DNA of 54,235 nt, taken from a virus. This document shows positions 16,048-25,624 of the stretch, one piece after another. The position numbers and the translations under genes were made by a program. The DNA is taken from positions 1 to 54,235 of IMG/VR virus record IMGVR_UViG_3300042934_000356. One strand, written 5' to 3'. Position 1 is the first letter of the stretch; the number at the start of each line of letters is the position of its first letter. Under the pieces are notes generated by a model that saw only the letters and a program-made list of their open reading frames with translations, was not told where the DNA came from and searched no databases.

Positions 16048-19000
16048 TTAGTGCTTTTGATTCCACAATGAAATTAAAGTTTGATTTCCTTTTTCAACTG
16101 CTTTCTGTGCTATTAATTCAAGCTGTTTAATGTTAGATGAATCAACATTTCCTTCTACTTTTATTAAACTATCATACTGAATATTTATAGGATTGCTATT
16201 TTGAATATTAGGATAATTATTATTTCCAGAAATAGAATCAATAGCTGGCTTTATCATAGGGGCATATCCCAACAATGTCTTAAACTGTTCCGTTTGAGCA
16301 GAAGACAACATAGCTTCATCTCTCTTCATTAGAGTGAAACCTTCATCTTCAAGAGAATTTACAAGTTTTCCGGTACCACCTTGACTAAACCCAGCTTTTT
16401 TCATAGCTGCTATCAACTTGGCATTTTGCGAATCAGTTCCTGTATAACTTCCACTCAATCCAAAATATTTGTATAGTTTACTTCTTGCTGAAGATGAAGA
16501 ATCTAAATCATTATACTTTAACCTATCTACAATTGATGTATCTTTATTGAGAGATGATTTATTACCAGTGTATTTTACAGTCGAAATTGGAAGTTTTGAA
16601 CTAGATGTAGAACCTGTACTTGAAGATTTAGAAGTAGATGCGTTGCCTTTAGTACCTGCCCCACTTGCTGCGCCACCAGATGATGAACCTTTCCCAGCTC
16701 CAGAACCACCGGAGCCATCAGAATCCCCACCTGTTTTGGGGACGCCATCAGCACCGTTATCCTTTGGTAATCCATCTAAAGCTACTTTATATAAATCTAT
16801 TGCGGTTTTAGCCTTTTCCCAAGGACTTACAACACTATTAGTAACGTTTAAACCATGCTCAGAAGCAAGAGTCTGTATTCCAGTACTTATTTCTGTGGTA
16901 TTAGAATAAACCTCATTTAAAGCACTTTTTACCAAAGCTTCTTGGTCATTCAATGATTTTTCAAGAGCAGCAACCTTTTCATCTTGTGATTTCTTATAAG
17001 AATCATATTCATCGTCTAAAGCGTCTGATTGTGCTTCTATAGAATGTTGATATTGTTCTTCATCTAAGTCTGCTTGCTGGTCTTTTAAATCTTTTTCCAA
17101 CTTAAGTCTTTTAGCAATATCGCTTCTCTCAGTACTTGACTTTAGAGCTGCTATCTGTTTCTGTAAAGTATCAATAGATTTTTGCTTTTTATTTATAGAT
17201 TCCTGATAGTCATGTAAATCTTTCTCGGCTTGTAAAGCTTCTTTTTTCGCATCTACCAATTCTTTAAAAGCATCGGTTTCCTTATTTATAGCATCAATTT
17301 CAAATTGTATTCTTTGTTTGGCAATTTCTGCAATGGAATCCTCTAATGCCTGGTTATCTTTAACAGCTTGTCTCTGTAAACCCTGATAATTTGCAAGTTC
17401 TTCATTATATTGATCTTGAGTAATAGTTCCATTCTTAAGTTCATTCCCAATCTTTTTAATAGCTTTTCCATACTCAGAAGCAAGTTTAGTATTAGTATTC
17501 ATCTGCTGAGATAATAATCCTAACTTAGTCAATCCTGCTTCTGTATAATTACCTTTGTCGTCTAATATTTCAGAATCTCTAATCATATCAGATAAATCAG
17601 ATAGCTCATTTTTAATGTTATTAACTTTGGTTATACCCTTATCAAAACCCTTCCAATCAAGCTCCCGAATTTCAGTTTTATAATTATAAACTGCCGACTG
17701 TGACTCATTTATTGCTTTAGTCAAATCATTTATTTCAGACAATCCTTTAAGGTACTCAGGGCTGTTTTTTGTAATATCACCATTTTTTACTTGCTCATTA
17801 AATTGTTTAGTGTAAGCAGCCAATTCTTTTTGACTATTTTTTTTATCATCATTTTGTAATTTAATTAATGCTTTATAATCATGTTTGGTTGGGCTTTTAC
17901 CACTATCGGTTTTTAATAATACTTCAGATTCTTTTCTTGAAATCTTTGCACTAATATAATCATTTCTGTCTCCAAAGTATTCAGTAATATTGGTTAATTT
18001 CTGTGCATTAAGCTCCTTAATTTTATCATTAATGTTTTTGATTTCATCAGCAACACCAGCAGCTGCTTCTTTCCACTTTTGATATTCTTCAATCTTTTTA
18101 GCAAGTGCTTCGTTTTTTATGGTCTGAATATTAAAGCCACCATTATTAACAAGATCTTGATATTTCTTTGGTAATTTAACCTTATCAGCCATCTTATTAT
18201 AAGATTTCATTAAAGATGTAAGACTCTTTTTCTCGTCAACTTGAGCGGTAATAGCAATTTTAAGTTGATTATTCTGACTCTTATAATAAATGTATTTGCT
18301 TACATCATCAATTGCTTTTTGAGCCTTTTCTTTGAGTTTATCAATGCGAATTGCTATCCAATCGAATACTTGCGAAAATTCATTTTTCGTTTTATCTTTG
18401 GTTTTCTTTTGCTTGTCACTGGTTGAACTAATACCACCTATTATTTTAGATGTATAATCAGTACCTTCAAAAATACTTTTTAATTCATTATAATTTTTTT
18501 GTGCAGAAGTAGCTTCACTTGATAATTCCTTTAATTTCTTTTTCTGCCCATCTAAAAAAGTGCTATTTGGATTACTCAAATTACCAATTCCAAAAATATT
18601 CAAGTCATTTGATTGCTTTATAATGGGGTCGTTATTTGTTTGTAATTCGGCTTCTAGTCCAATTAATCTGGCTCTTTGAGTATAATATTCTCCCCATTTT
18701 TTATTTAATTCTGTTAATAACGTACCATCTATATCAGCTTTCGCTTGCGCTAATGATTGCCAATTTTTGATATCAATCTTATAGTCATCTGATAATTTAT
18801 TTATTCTATTCTCATTATTTTTAACTATAGTTTTAAATAAATCTGTATCCATTTCCAGAACTGATTTATAGTAATCTTCAGCCGTCTTTTTTTGTTCTTT
18901 TATAGCTTTCTGAAGTTCTTCTCTTAATTGAGCCTCATCACTAACATACTTGAGCAACTTAGGATATTTCTGCGAAATAGTATCAAGACTATCAGATGTT

Positions 19001-21801
19001 AATCCTCCATTATCTTTCATAGATTTTAATATATTATTAAAATCATCAATAGAAGATTCAGCCTTAGAAATTGCATCTTGTATTTTTGATATATCTACAT
19101 TCTTACCTAAATCACTAACATATCCGGTTGCCGATTCAGCAGAAGTGGCAAGAGAGTAAAGAGATGATGCCGTTTCTTTTGCTATTTTAGAGTTCTTTGA
19201 TAATGTATTACTAGATTTATCAGATGTATTGTTAAGAGCATTAAATTGTTCAGCGGCTTCTGTGGCTGATATCCCAGATTCTTTTAAAGAAGACATTAAT
19301 TCTTTAGATGATGATACTTGATCTGGAGTAATAGGTTTAGTCTTAGCTAATTCATTTAAGCTTGCAACCTCATTTTTAACCTCATCTTTATTAATTATGT
19401 CTTGAAATTGAATTTCTTTCCATTTATCCGGATCTAAGCTTTTATATATTAAATCAATTGCACTATTAATTTCACCTAATGTTTTTTTCTGAGTTGAAGT
19501 GAGAGAGTCTTTGGGAGAACTTTCAAGTACTTCTTTAAACTTTGTAAGATTAGTTAAAGCATTATTTAAATTAGTAGATACTTTTCCAATTTCAGTATCT
19601 AATTCTTCATACTTCTTATCATTTCCAGATTCACTTGCTTGTTTTTGAAGTTCAATCAATTGCTTATATAAAGCAAGTTGAACAGAAATGTCTTGCTCTG
19701 GAGTACCAAAAGCACTTATATTTTTATTATGTGAAAGACTTTCCTGATTCTTTTGTACTTTTTCGGGTGATATATTATAAGAAGCATACTGTTCGTTGAA
19801 CCCTTTGACGGCTTCATTTATAACATCTTTTTGTTTAGAGGCATTTATTTTTTCTAATAAATCTTTTTGAATAAGTAGTTGCTCATTAGTCTTATATAAA
19901 TTTTCTAATTCTTCTTTATCTGTAAATTTTAAATTGTCTTGTGAATTAATTTCATCAATTCGTTTTTTGGTGTCTGCTAATTTCTTATTAACTTCTTCTA
20001 TCTTAGAAGAATTTTCATCATACTTGGACTTAACATCCTCAAGTTTATTCATTTCTTCATCAATAGTAGCATTAAAATAGTCAAATGCTTTTGAAAGTCC
20101 GTAAATTGCACTTACTCCTAATACTGCCCAGCCTAATGGGTTAGTTAAAAGAAAACTTTTTATAGCAATTGTTGTTGCTTTTATTGCGCCAGTCAAACCG
20201 ACTTGTGCAACTGCGGCGCTCAATGTTGCAACTTCCATACCTGCCATTTGAGAAGTTATTGCCAAAATATTTGACATGAGTGATGAAAATACTCCGGTCT
20301 TTGCTCCTATTACTGCTAAGAGACCCACAAAAGCAATATTAAATACGCCAATTTTATCTGTAGCTTGTATTAACGCATTAGCAAAATCCAAGAACCCCTT
20401 TATAACTCCACTATTTAAAGTATCAGAAGACAACTCCTGCAATGATGAAGTAAGTTTCTTAGTTTTAGCTTCAACTGATTCTTCATAATTCGCAAATTTA
20501 TCCATTGCTGTACCAGAAGATTTTTGAGCTGTACCTGTATACTCAAGGGCTTTCCCGTAGTTAGACATCAAGACCAAAAAATCCTCCATATGATCTTTGC
20601 CCGCGATAGAAACTGCAATTGCTCTCTGGTTTACCTCTGAGAAAGTATTCCATCTACCAGCGACATCATCAAGCACATCATCAAAATCTCTGAAAGTTTT
20701 GTTGTCGCTTCGTAATGCAATGCCAACATTATTCAGAGATGTTTCTACGTTATTTAAATCTGAGGCTGCTTCTGGATCAGATAGACTTTTTAGCTTTATA
20801 TTAGCCATACGAGAAAACATTGTGCTGAAACTATTTCCTACAGATGACATAGCTTCTCCGGTTGTTTCACCAACTACCGCTAAATAACCCAGAAGTTTTT
20901 CCATAGATACTCCAGCCATATTTGCATTCGTTGCCGTTTGAGCCATGGCAGTAGCGAGTCCACCAGCTGAAGTAGCTGAAACTAAATCTACGGCAGAGAG
21001 TTTATCTACAATGCCAATTACATCAGATACTTCAACCTTATACCCCTTCATGGCAGTAGTAAGATATGTAGTAGCATCAGCAGTATCAATATTACCTATT
21101 TTAGCCAATACTAATGAATCTTTAATAAGTTCATTCGTTTCTGCAATTGTTTTACCTTGACGCAAATAATCCGATGCCGCGGCTGCAACTTCAGTTCCAG
21201 TGGCACCCATCTGCTGACCCATATCTATATAGGTATTAAGTAATTCCTTTGCTTGTTCATGGGTATCACCAGTAGCCATCTGTAGATCAACTAGGGACTT
21301 GTCCAGATTTCCAACTTCATCAATCATACTCCGGATTGCGTTAACACCTGTCATTATTAATGATGCTGATCCTAAGTAATTTAAGAATTGCTTAGAATTC
21401 TTTCCAAGTTTCGCAAATACTGTATCACCAGTTTGCCCAAGAGCATTTGCCTTACTTGTAATCGTACGAAATTCATTACCTAATTGCTTTAATCCACTAG
21501 AGTCAACACTGTTTATTTTAGTTTTGACATTTTCTAATTCAGAAACTAAATCTTTTGATAGTTTTGTATTGTTCTTTATATAAGCAGTAATATTATTATC
21601 TAATTTAACTTTATTCTGGCTTAATGCTGCTTGAGCCTCAACAGATAATTCTTTTAAAGCTTTTTTAGCATTTGCAGTAGAGAGTTCAATGTTTAGCTCT
21701 TTAGCTCCTTTTTGCAATTGAGTTATTTGAGCATTAATGTCAGTTTGAGATTTTTGTAAGTCTATTGCGGCTTTTAATAATAAACTAAACTGGTTATCCA
21801 T
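16048..21801 (-). CDS. Tail tape measure protein, TP901 type
   Basis: This 1917-residue protein sets tail length and is the largest gene here. Residues of about 165-400 show the TP901 tape-measure core (QMATGDTHEQAKELLNTY and TAMAQTATNANMAGVSMEK). A hydrophobic stretch at about 485-575 includes several membrane-like helices used in DNA ejection. Most of the rest is coiled coil, and a Gly/Ser linker lies near 1690-1715. There is no lytic domain. At 1917 residues it predicts a long tail (about 290 nm at 1.5 angstrom per residue). AAAGGAGG precedes the ATG, just behind a hairpin/T-tract module. Confidence 0.92.
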   Translation of the reverse strand: MDNQFSLLLKAAIDLQKSQTDINAQITQLQKGAKELNIELSTANAKKALKELSVEAQAALSQNKVKLDNNITAYIKNNTKLSKDLVSELENVKTKINSVDSSGLKQLGNEFRTITSKANALGQTGDTVFAKLGKNSKQFLNYLGSASLIMTGVNAIRSMIDEVGNLDKSLVDLQMATGDTHEQAKELLNTYIDMGQQMGATGTEVAAAASDYLRQGKTIAETNELIKDSLVLAKIGNIDTADATTYLTTAMKGYKVEVSDVIGIVDKLSAVDLVSATSAGGLATAMAQTATNANMAGVSMEKLLGYLAVVGETTGEAMSSVGNSFSTMFSRMANIKLKSLSDPEAASDLNNVETSLNNVGIALRSDNKTFRDFDDVLDDVAGRWNTFSEVNQRAIAVSIAGKDHMEDFLVLMSNYGKALEYTGTAQKSSGTAMDKFANYEESVEAKTKKLTSSLQELSSDTLNSGVIKGFLDFANALIQATDKIGVFNIAFVGLLAVIGAKTGVFSSLMSNILAITSQMAGMEVATLSAAVAQVGLTGAIKATTIAIKSFLLTNPLGWAVLGVSAIYGLSKAFDYFNATIDEEMNKLEDVKSKYDENSSKIEEVNKKLADTKKRIDEINSQDNLKFTDKEELENLYKTNEQLLIQKDLLEKINASKQKDVINEAVKGFNEQYASYNISPEKVQKNQESLSHNKNISAFGTPEQDISVQLALYKQLIELQKQASESGNDKKYEELDTEIGKVSTNLNNALTNLTKFKEVLESSPKDSLTSTQKKTLGEINSAIDLIYKSLDPDKWKEIQFQDIINKDEVKNEVASLNELAKTKPITPDQVSSSKELMSSLKESGISATEAAEQFNALNNTSDKSSNTLSKNSKIAKETASSLYSLATSAESATGYVSDLGKNVDISKIQDAISKAESSIDDFNNILKSMKDNGGLTSDSLDTISQKYPKLLKYVSDEAQLREELQKAIKEQKKTAEDYYKSVLEMDTDLFKTIVKNNENRINKLSDDYKIDIKNWQSLAQAKADIDGTLLTELNKKWGEYYTQRARLIGLEAELQTNNDPIIKQSNDLNIFGIGNLSNPNSTFLDGQKKKLKELSSEATSAQKNYNELKSIFEGTDYTSKIIGGISSTSDKQKKTKDKTKNEFSQVFDWIAIRIDKLKEKAQKAIDDVSKYIYYKSQNNQLKIAITAQVDEKKSLTSLMKSYNKMADKVKLPKKYQDLVNNGGFNIQTIKNEALAKKIEEYQKWKEAAAGVADEIKNINDKIKELNAQKLTNITEYFGDRNDYISAKISRKESEVLLKTDSGKSPTKHDYKALIKLQNDDKKNSQKELAAYTKQFNEQVKNGDITKNSPEYLKGLSEINDLTKAINESQSAVYNYKTEIRELDWKGFDKGITKVNNIKNELSDLSDMIRDSEILDDKGNYTEAGLTKLGLLSQQMNTNTKLASEYGKAIKKIGNELKNGTITQDQYNEELANYQGLQRQAVKDNQALEDSIAEIAKQRIQFEIDAINKETDAFKELVDAKKEALQAEKDLHDYQESINKKQKSIDTLQKQIAALKSSTERSDIAKRLKLEKDLKDQQADLDEEQYQHSIEAQSDALDDEYDSYKKSQDEKVAALEKSLNDQEALVKSALNEVYSNTTEISTGIQTLASEHGLNVTNSVVSPWEKAKTAIDLYKVALDGLPKDNGADGVPKTGGDSDGSGGSGAGKGSSSGGAASGAGTKGNASTSKSSSTGSTSSSKLPISTVKYTGNKSSLNKDTSIVDRLKYNDLDSSSSARSKLYKYFGLSGSYTGTDSQNAKLIAAMKKAGFSQGGTGKLVNSLEDEGFTLMKRDEAMLSSAQTEQFKTLLGYAPMIKPAIDSISGNNNYPNIQNSNPINIQYDSLIKVEGNVDSSNIKQLELIAQKAVEKGNQTLISLWNQKH

Positions 21802-21810
21802 ATTTCCTCC

Positions 21811-21846
21811 TTTTGGGCATAAAAATAACGCCTCGAAGGAGACGTT
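21811..21846 (-). terminator. Hairpin/T5/ATGCCCAAAA module before the tape measure gene
   Basis: An 8-bp stem AACGTCTC/GAGGCGTT is followed on the minus strand by ATTTTT and ATGCCCAAAA, whose last bases merge into the tape-measure ribosome binding site. It is copy F of the module. Confidence 0.7.
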
Positions 21847-21849
21847 TCA

Positions 21850-23034
21850 CTAACTTGCAATATTTATTTCTTCAATAGCCCCACATTTAACTAGTTCACA
21901 AAATAAAAAATATTCTAAATTACCATTGTATAACTCCCAATAAGGAACTCTAATAAGTGGTATACTATTTTCTTTACAATATTGATTTTTTATTTCATCT
22001 CTAATGTGTGTAGTTTTTAAGTTTTCATCTGCTTGTTCCTGTGTCATATTAGGATATCTAATTGCTTTATAATGGAATAATCCATCAAACTCTATAAGGC
22101 ACAATATTTTACTGTTCTGATCTAACAATACAAAATCGAATGGAAGAGTATATTTGCATTTACAATCATTGAATCTAAATTGTTCCTTAAACGTATAACC
22201 CCACCTTTTTAATATATTTGATATTGCAATTTCTCCGCGAGAACGTGTCAAACAACCACATGATAATGTGTTTCCTGATTTTAAATTATTCTGTGCAACC
22301 GTAACAACGTTCCCACAAGTACATTCGCACTCCCACATATTTATACTAGTTTCTTCATAATATTTTTTCTCAATAAATCTTAAAACTGTAAGTTCTCCAA
22401 ATTGCTGACCCACTAAATCTTCAATTTCTTTATTGATACAACCACATGAACGTATGTTTCCAGTGACTAATGAACTTGACCGAATATATTTTATTTTTCC
22501 ACAGTCGCACTCACATTCGTATGTAGTGGCACCATATTCCCTTGACCAATAATTATCTTTTTCTATTACTGTAAGTTTCCCAAACCTTCTACCAGTCAAA
22601 TCATTTTTAGATAAGCATCCACAACTTTTTGTATGACCACTTGTGAGAGAAGAAATTTCGACATCTAGTTCTTCACCGCAATCGCATTTACAATGCCAAT
22701 ATCTTCTCAATCTTGATTTTTGTTTGTGTCCTGAGAAATATAATACAGTTAGATTTCCAAATCTTTTTCCGGTTAAATCCTTAGATTGCTTATTACCTAG
22801 TTTTAAAGCTTTTTCTTTATAAATACATCCACAGGAATTTGATGAACCGTTTTTTAATGCTTCTCCATTGACTTCTCTAACTGTATGTTTTTCACAAGAG
22901 CATTCACACAACCAATATTGTTTATATCTTAATCTATTATTTTTATCATATTTACATTCGATTTTTCCCTTTTTAATAACAGTCCATCTACCATATCTGT
23001 CACCAATTTGAATATCTTTATATTTCTTTTCCAT
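21850..23034 (-). CDS. Homing endonuclease-like protein: four Cys-rich repeats plus PD-(D/E)XK-type nuclease
   Basis: This 394-residue protein is probably a selfish nuclease inserted between tail genes. Residues 1-265 hold four tandem repeats of about 60 residues, each with a G-x-R-F/Y-G-x-L/W-T-V start, a W-x-C-x-C-x-C centre and a SCGC end. These are likely zinc-binding DNA-recognition units. Residues 270-394 resemble a Vsr/EDxHD-like nuclease (RGEIAISNILKRWGY, LPFDFVL, CLIEFDG, FHY). AGGTGAT near the ATG at 23034 sets the start; the longer reading from 23079 overlaps the upstream small gene. No intron is evident, so it is free-standing. Confidence 0.75.
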   Translation of the reverse strand: MEKKYKDIQIGDRYGRWTVIKKGKIECKYDKNNRLRYKQYWLCECSCEKHTVREVNGEALKNGSSNSCGCIYKEKALKLGNKQSKDLTGKRFGNLTVLYFSGHKQKSRLRRYWHCKCDCGEELDVEISSLTSGHTKSCGCLSKNDLTGRRFGKLTVIEKDNYWSREYGATTYECECDCGKIKYIRSSSLVTGNIRSCGCINKEIEDLVGQQFGELTVLRFIEKKYYEETSINMWECECTCGNVVTVAQNNLKSGNTLSCGCLTRSRGEIAISNILKRWGYTFKEQFRFNDCKCKYTLPFDFVLLDQNSKILCLIEFDGLFHYKAIRYPNMTQEQADENLKTTHIRDEIKNQYCKENSIPLIRVPYWELYNGNLEYFLFCELVKCGAIEEINIAS

Positions 23035-23065
23035 GCCTCTATCACCTATTATCCTTTCAGTATTA

Positions 23066-23242
23066 TTATTTTTGTGCATAAAAAGAAGCCAGTGCTAAAA
23101 ATAGCTCCTGACTTTTTTGATATTTATATGTGGTTATTCCGTTTACTTCTTTTACAAATTTATATCTAATCCCAACTGATTCCAAGTACTTCATTTCCTT
23201 TGGATATTGAGAAGAGTATTCTTTATCAAATATTAGAGATAT
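23066..23242 (-). CDS. Small tail-region protein with apparent AUA start
   Basis: A 58-codon ORF encodes (M)SLIFDKEYSSQYPKEMKY and continues through KEVNGITTYKYQKSQELF to FYAQK. It reads like a genuine phage protein and lies just before the tape measure gene apart from the homing endonuclease. AGGAGG is followed after 7 nt by ATA, with no ATG, GTG or TTG in frame near it. The first in-frame ATG is codon 17. Either AUA is the start, or an ATG has mutated and the gene is impaired. Its 3' end contains copy G of the hairpin/T-tract/ATGCACAAAA module. Confidence 0.6.
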   Translation of the reverse strand: MSLIFDKEYSSQYPKEMKYLESVGIRYKFVKEVNGITTYKYQKSQELFLALASFYAQK

Positions 23243-23354
23243 AACAATCCCTCCTGTCTATAAATATTATAGTTTTAGAAAATTATGTAGGTTCCAGCCA
23301 CATTGTTTTAATATTAAAGTTTTAATATAATAACGTGGTGTGGAGGATTTACAA

Positions 23355-23546
23355 ATGTATATAAATATAAGTAATATTTTGGAGTCGCAAAACAAGACAG
23401 CCTATTGGCTTTCGAAAGAAGTTGGATGTGACTATCACAGTTTGCTTAATTTATGCAATAATCAGACCTCATCAATTTCCTTCTTACTCTTAAACAAGAT
23501 ATGTTTAGCTTTAAATTGTACTCCGGGCGATATAATTAAAATGTAA
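23355..23546 (+). CDS. Small XRE-type HTH regulator on the opposite strand
   Basis: This 63-residue protein is a compact Cro/C1-type helix-turn-helix: KTAYWLSKEVGCDYHSLLNL, then SISFLLLNKICLALNCTPGDIIKM. GGAGG lies 8 nt before the ATG at 23355. A TATAAT-like box (near 23325) may serve as promoter. It is the third rightward unit in the window, so it could be the lysogen-expressed regulator of the cargo promoters or a self-contained moron. Its operator is unknown. Confidence 0.75.
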   Translation: MYINISNILESQNKTAYWLSKEVGCDYHSLLNLCNNQTSSISFLLLNKICLALNCTPGDIIKM

Positions 23547-23657
23547 ATAGAAAACAACATTAAAAAAGCCATAGTATATGAAGTAAATCATATAAAATGG
23601 CAGATTTCTTAATTCGTTATTTAGTAGAAGAGTAGTTGCATTTACCACATAATATTG

Positions 23658-23987
23658 TTAACTTGCTTTTTCAATAAATACCACACCATGATTTCCAAAT
23701 TCTAATTTTTCAATATATCCACAACCATCATTTAGAGGAATTAATAATATATTGGTTAAATGTTCACGCAAAAAAGCCATGATTGTGTAAGAATTATTAA
23801 TAATAATATCGTCAGCATCATAGCACATAACGATATTATCTATTAATTCCATTGTTAACCCATATACTATAAATTTTCTTTCTCCATTGTGTGGAAAATT
23901 TTCAGTGACTAATACCTTTTCAATTCCCATTTCGTAAAATAACATTTCCCATCTCTCTTGAAGTTCTTCAATAGTTAACTTAATCAT
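23658..23987 (-). CDS. Protein of unknown function
   Basis: This 109-residue protein begins MIKLTIEELQERWEMLFYE and has a mixed alpha/beta look with no clear motif. AAGGGGG precedes the ATG. It lies in a regulatory/accessory stretch between two small HTH genes. No function is proposed. Confidence 0.5.
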   Translation of the reverse strand: MIKLTIEELQERWEMLFYEMGIEKVLVTENFPHNGERKFIVYGLTMELIDNIVMCYDADDIIINNSYTIMAFLREHLTNILLIPLNDGCGYIEKLEFGNHGVVFIEKAS

Positions 23988-24095
23988 ACGGTAACCCCCT
24001 TATAATCTAACTATCATAATAGTTGCTGTTTACAATTATATCATAATAAGTAGAAAAATGTTACATTATAGGGAAAGTGATTCATATGTTAACCA

Positions 24096-24311
24096 TTATA
24101 TATAATCTGTGTCCAGAATAAAAACTTCTTCTACTTTTAACTCTAAACCTCGAGCGATAAGCATCATTGTTATTTGAGTTGGATAAGAATCCCCATTCTC
24201 TAATTTGCTTATCATGCCATTAGTAATCCCTGTTAATTTTTCAACATCCCTGGTAGATAAATTCCTTTCCCATCTGATTTGTTTTAGTTTGTTTAGTATT
24301 TTTGTCCTCAT
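24096..24311 (-). CDS. XRE-family HTH protein
   Basis: This protein of about 71 residues carries a classic Cro/C1 HTH (ERNLSTRDVEKLTGITNGMISKLENGDSYPTQITMMLIARGLEL). I prefer the ATG at 24311 (GGTGAT about 10 nt upstream) over the GTG at 24329. It lies downstream of the integrase on the same strand and may control integration, or be a Cro-like switch partner for other phage genes. Confidence 0.75.
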   Translation of the reverse strand: MRTKILNKLKQIRWERNLSTRDVEKLTGITNGMISKLENGDSYPTQITMMLIARGLELKVEEVFILDTDYI

Positions 24312-24484
24312 TATGTATGCAATCACCAATCCATTTGACTAATGTAGTAGGAAATATATCCTATAAATTAAGTGATTAAATTATATCAATAAGTTCGACA
24401 AATATCTGCAAGAAATACTTACCAGAAATGGATAATAAAGGTAATGATGGAAGGGTAGTAAATGATATGAAATTAGACTTTTAT

Positions 24485-25498
24485 TTAGATAAACAATTCA
24501 TCAGATTCTGATTCCTCATCTCCACCAATTACGTAAATTTTCGTGGTTTCACTCGACTCATGTCCAAGCAGTGCCTTTGCCGCTTCGATACTCTTACCTT
24601 GTGCAATAACAATATCTGTCGCAGCTGCTTCACGTAATGCATGAGGATGAAAACGGCGACCTAGAATAGGAGCAAATATTTTTGAAGCCCAACCATTAAA
24701 TGTACTTTCAGATACTTGTTTTACTTGTTTATCGTATACTGAGGTAAACATATAAGGACAGTCATCATCTCTTTCTGCTAACCATTCTTTAAATGCGTCC
24801 ATAGCATAATCACTGAATTTGAGCTGACGAATTTTTCCGGTTTTCCCGTGGCCTTTGCAACGAATCTTAGGAGTAAGATAATATTTCGCTTCCTTTTCAA
24901 TATCTTTACCATTATCATCTTTAGTTTTAACCATCTTTGTTATCAACGGTGTATCTACGATATTCTTCAATATTTGTGCAGTTTCAGCACGTCTACAGCC
25001 CGTTTCAAATGTAAATTTTAAATATGCAATATATTCTTTCTTGTACTTACGATTTGATTTCTCAAGAATATCAACCATCATGTCAATTTCTTCTCTTGTG
25101 GGTGGAATTTTATCATGTACAAATGCCTTTTCAGGTTTCTTTATACTCTTGTTAATAAAATTATGAAATGTGGGATATTCATCTGTGTAATATACGACTA
25201 TGTAATTGTTTAATGAACTAATTGCAGCTCTCTTATTTGCTATATCAGAAGATGAATGACCTTTATTTAAAAGCCAATTTTGATACTTTAAATATTCCCT
25301 AGGTTTAATTTCTACTTGTTTCTTATTATCTAGATGTAACCTAACCCAATTGAACCAAATCGCCAAGTTTGAATGATAAGCCTTTAAACTTTTATCTGAC
25401 AACTCTGTAGAATTAGAAATAAATTCATCACGTATTTCTTTATTAAATTCGTTACATAATTCCCATTCTTTATCAGTTATTGCTTGTAATCTTTCCAT
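24485..25498 (-). CDS. int: Tyrosine recombinase (integrase)
   Basis: This 337-residue enzyme shows a SAM-like N-terminal domain (about 15-120) and a catalytic domain with the family residues: Arg169/170 (TGCRRAE), a Lys near 219-222, His286-x-x-Arg289 (HPHALREA), His313 (LLGHES) and Tyr322 (KIYV). It would insert and excise the phage genome, or resolve dimers. It is placed unusually, inside the tail block and not beside the lysogeny module. XerC/D-like resolution of a plasmid prophage is an alternative. No attP core could be identified in the flanking 150 bp. CGGAGG precedes the ATG. Confidence 0.9.
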   Translation of the reverse strand: MERLQAITDKEWELCNEFNKEIRDEFISNSTELSDKSLKAYHSNLAIWFNWVRLHLDNKKQVEIKPREYLKYQNWLLNKGHSSSDIANKRAAISSLNNYIVVYYTDEYPTFHNFINKSIKKPEKAFVHDKIPPTREEIDMMVDILEKSNRKYKKEYIAYLKFTFETGCRRAETAQILKNIVDTPLITKMVKTKDDNGKDIEKEAKYYLTPKIRCKGHGKTGKIRQLKFSDYAMDAFKEWLAERDDDCPYMFTSVYDKQVKQVSESTFNGWASKIFAPILGRRFHPHALREAAATDIVIAQGKSIEAAKALLGHESSETTKIYVIGGDEESESDELFI

Positions 25499-25555
25499 AA
25501 TTATTCCTCCGTTTCTTAAAATTTTTCACTAGTCTTAAAGCAATTCAGAGCACAA

Positions 25556-25582
25556 TAAAAGCACCTATTAAGCTAGGTGCTT
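25556..25582 (-). terminator. Hairpin with T-rich tail between a tail gene and the integrase
   Basis: A 9-bp perfect stem AAGCACCTA/TAGGTGCTT with a short loop is followed on the minus strand by TTTTATTGTGC. It separates the integrase from the preceding structural gene. Confidence 0.65.
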
Positions 25583-25624
25583 CAATCTACTTTGAATAAT
25601 TATTCTTCCATATACTGCTTTTAT

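Noticed and set aside
16469-16909. Rightward open frame inside the tape measure gene
   Set aside because: It is a shadow of the tape measure Gly/Ser-rich part, with no start signal of its own.
24330-24484. attP core next to the integrase gene
   Set aside because: No tRNA-end-like segment or clear arm-site repeats were found. A site could be there but nothing supports calling it.
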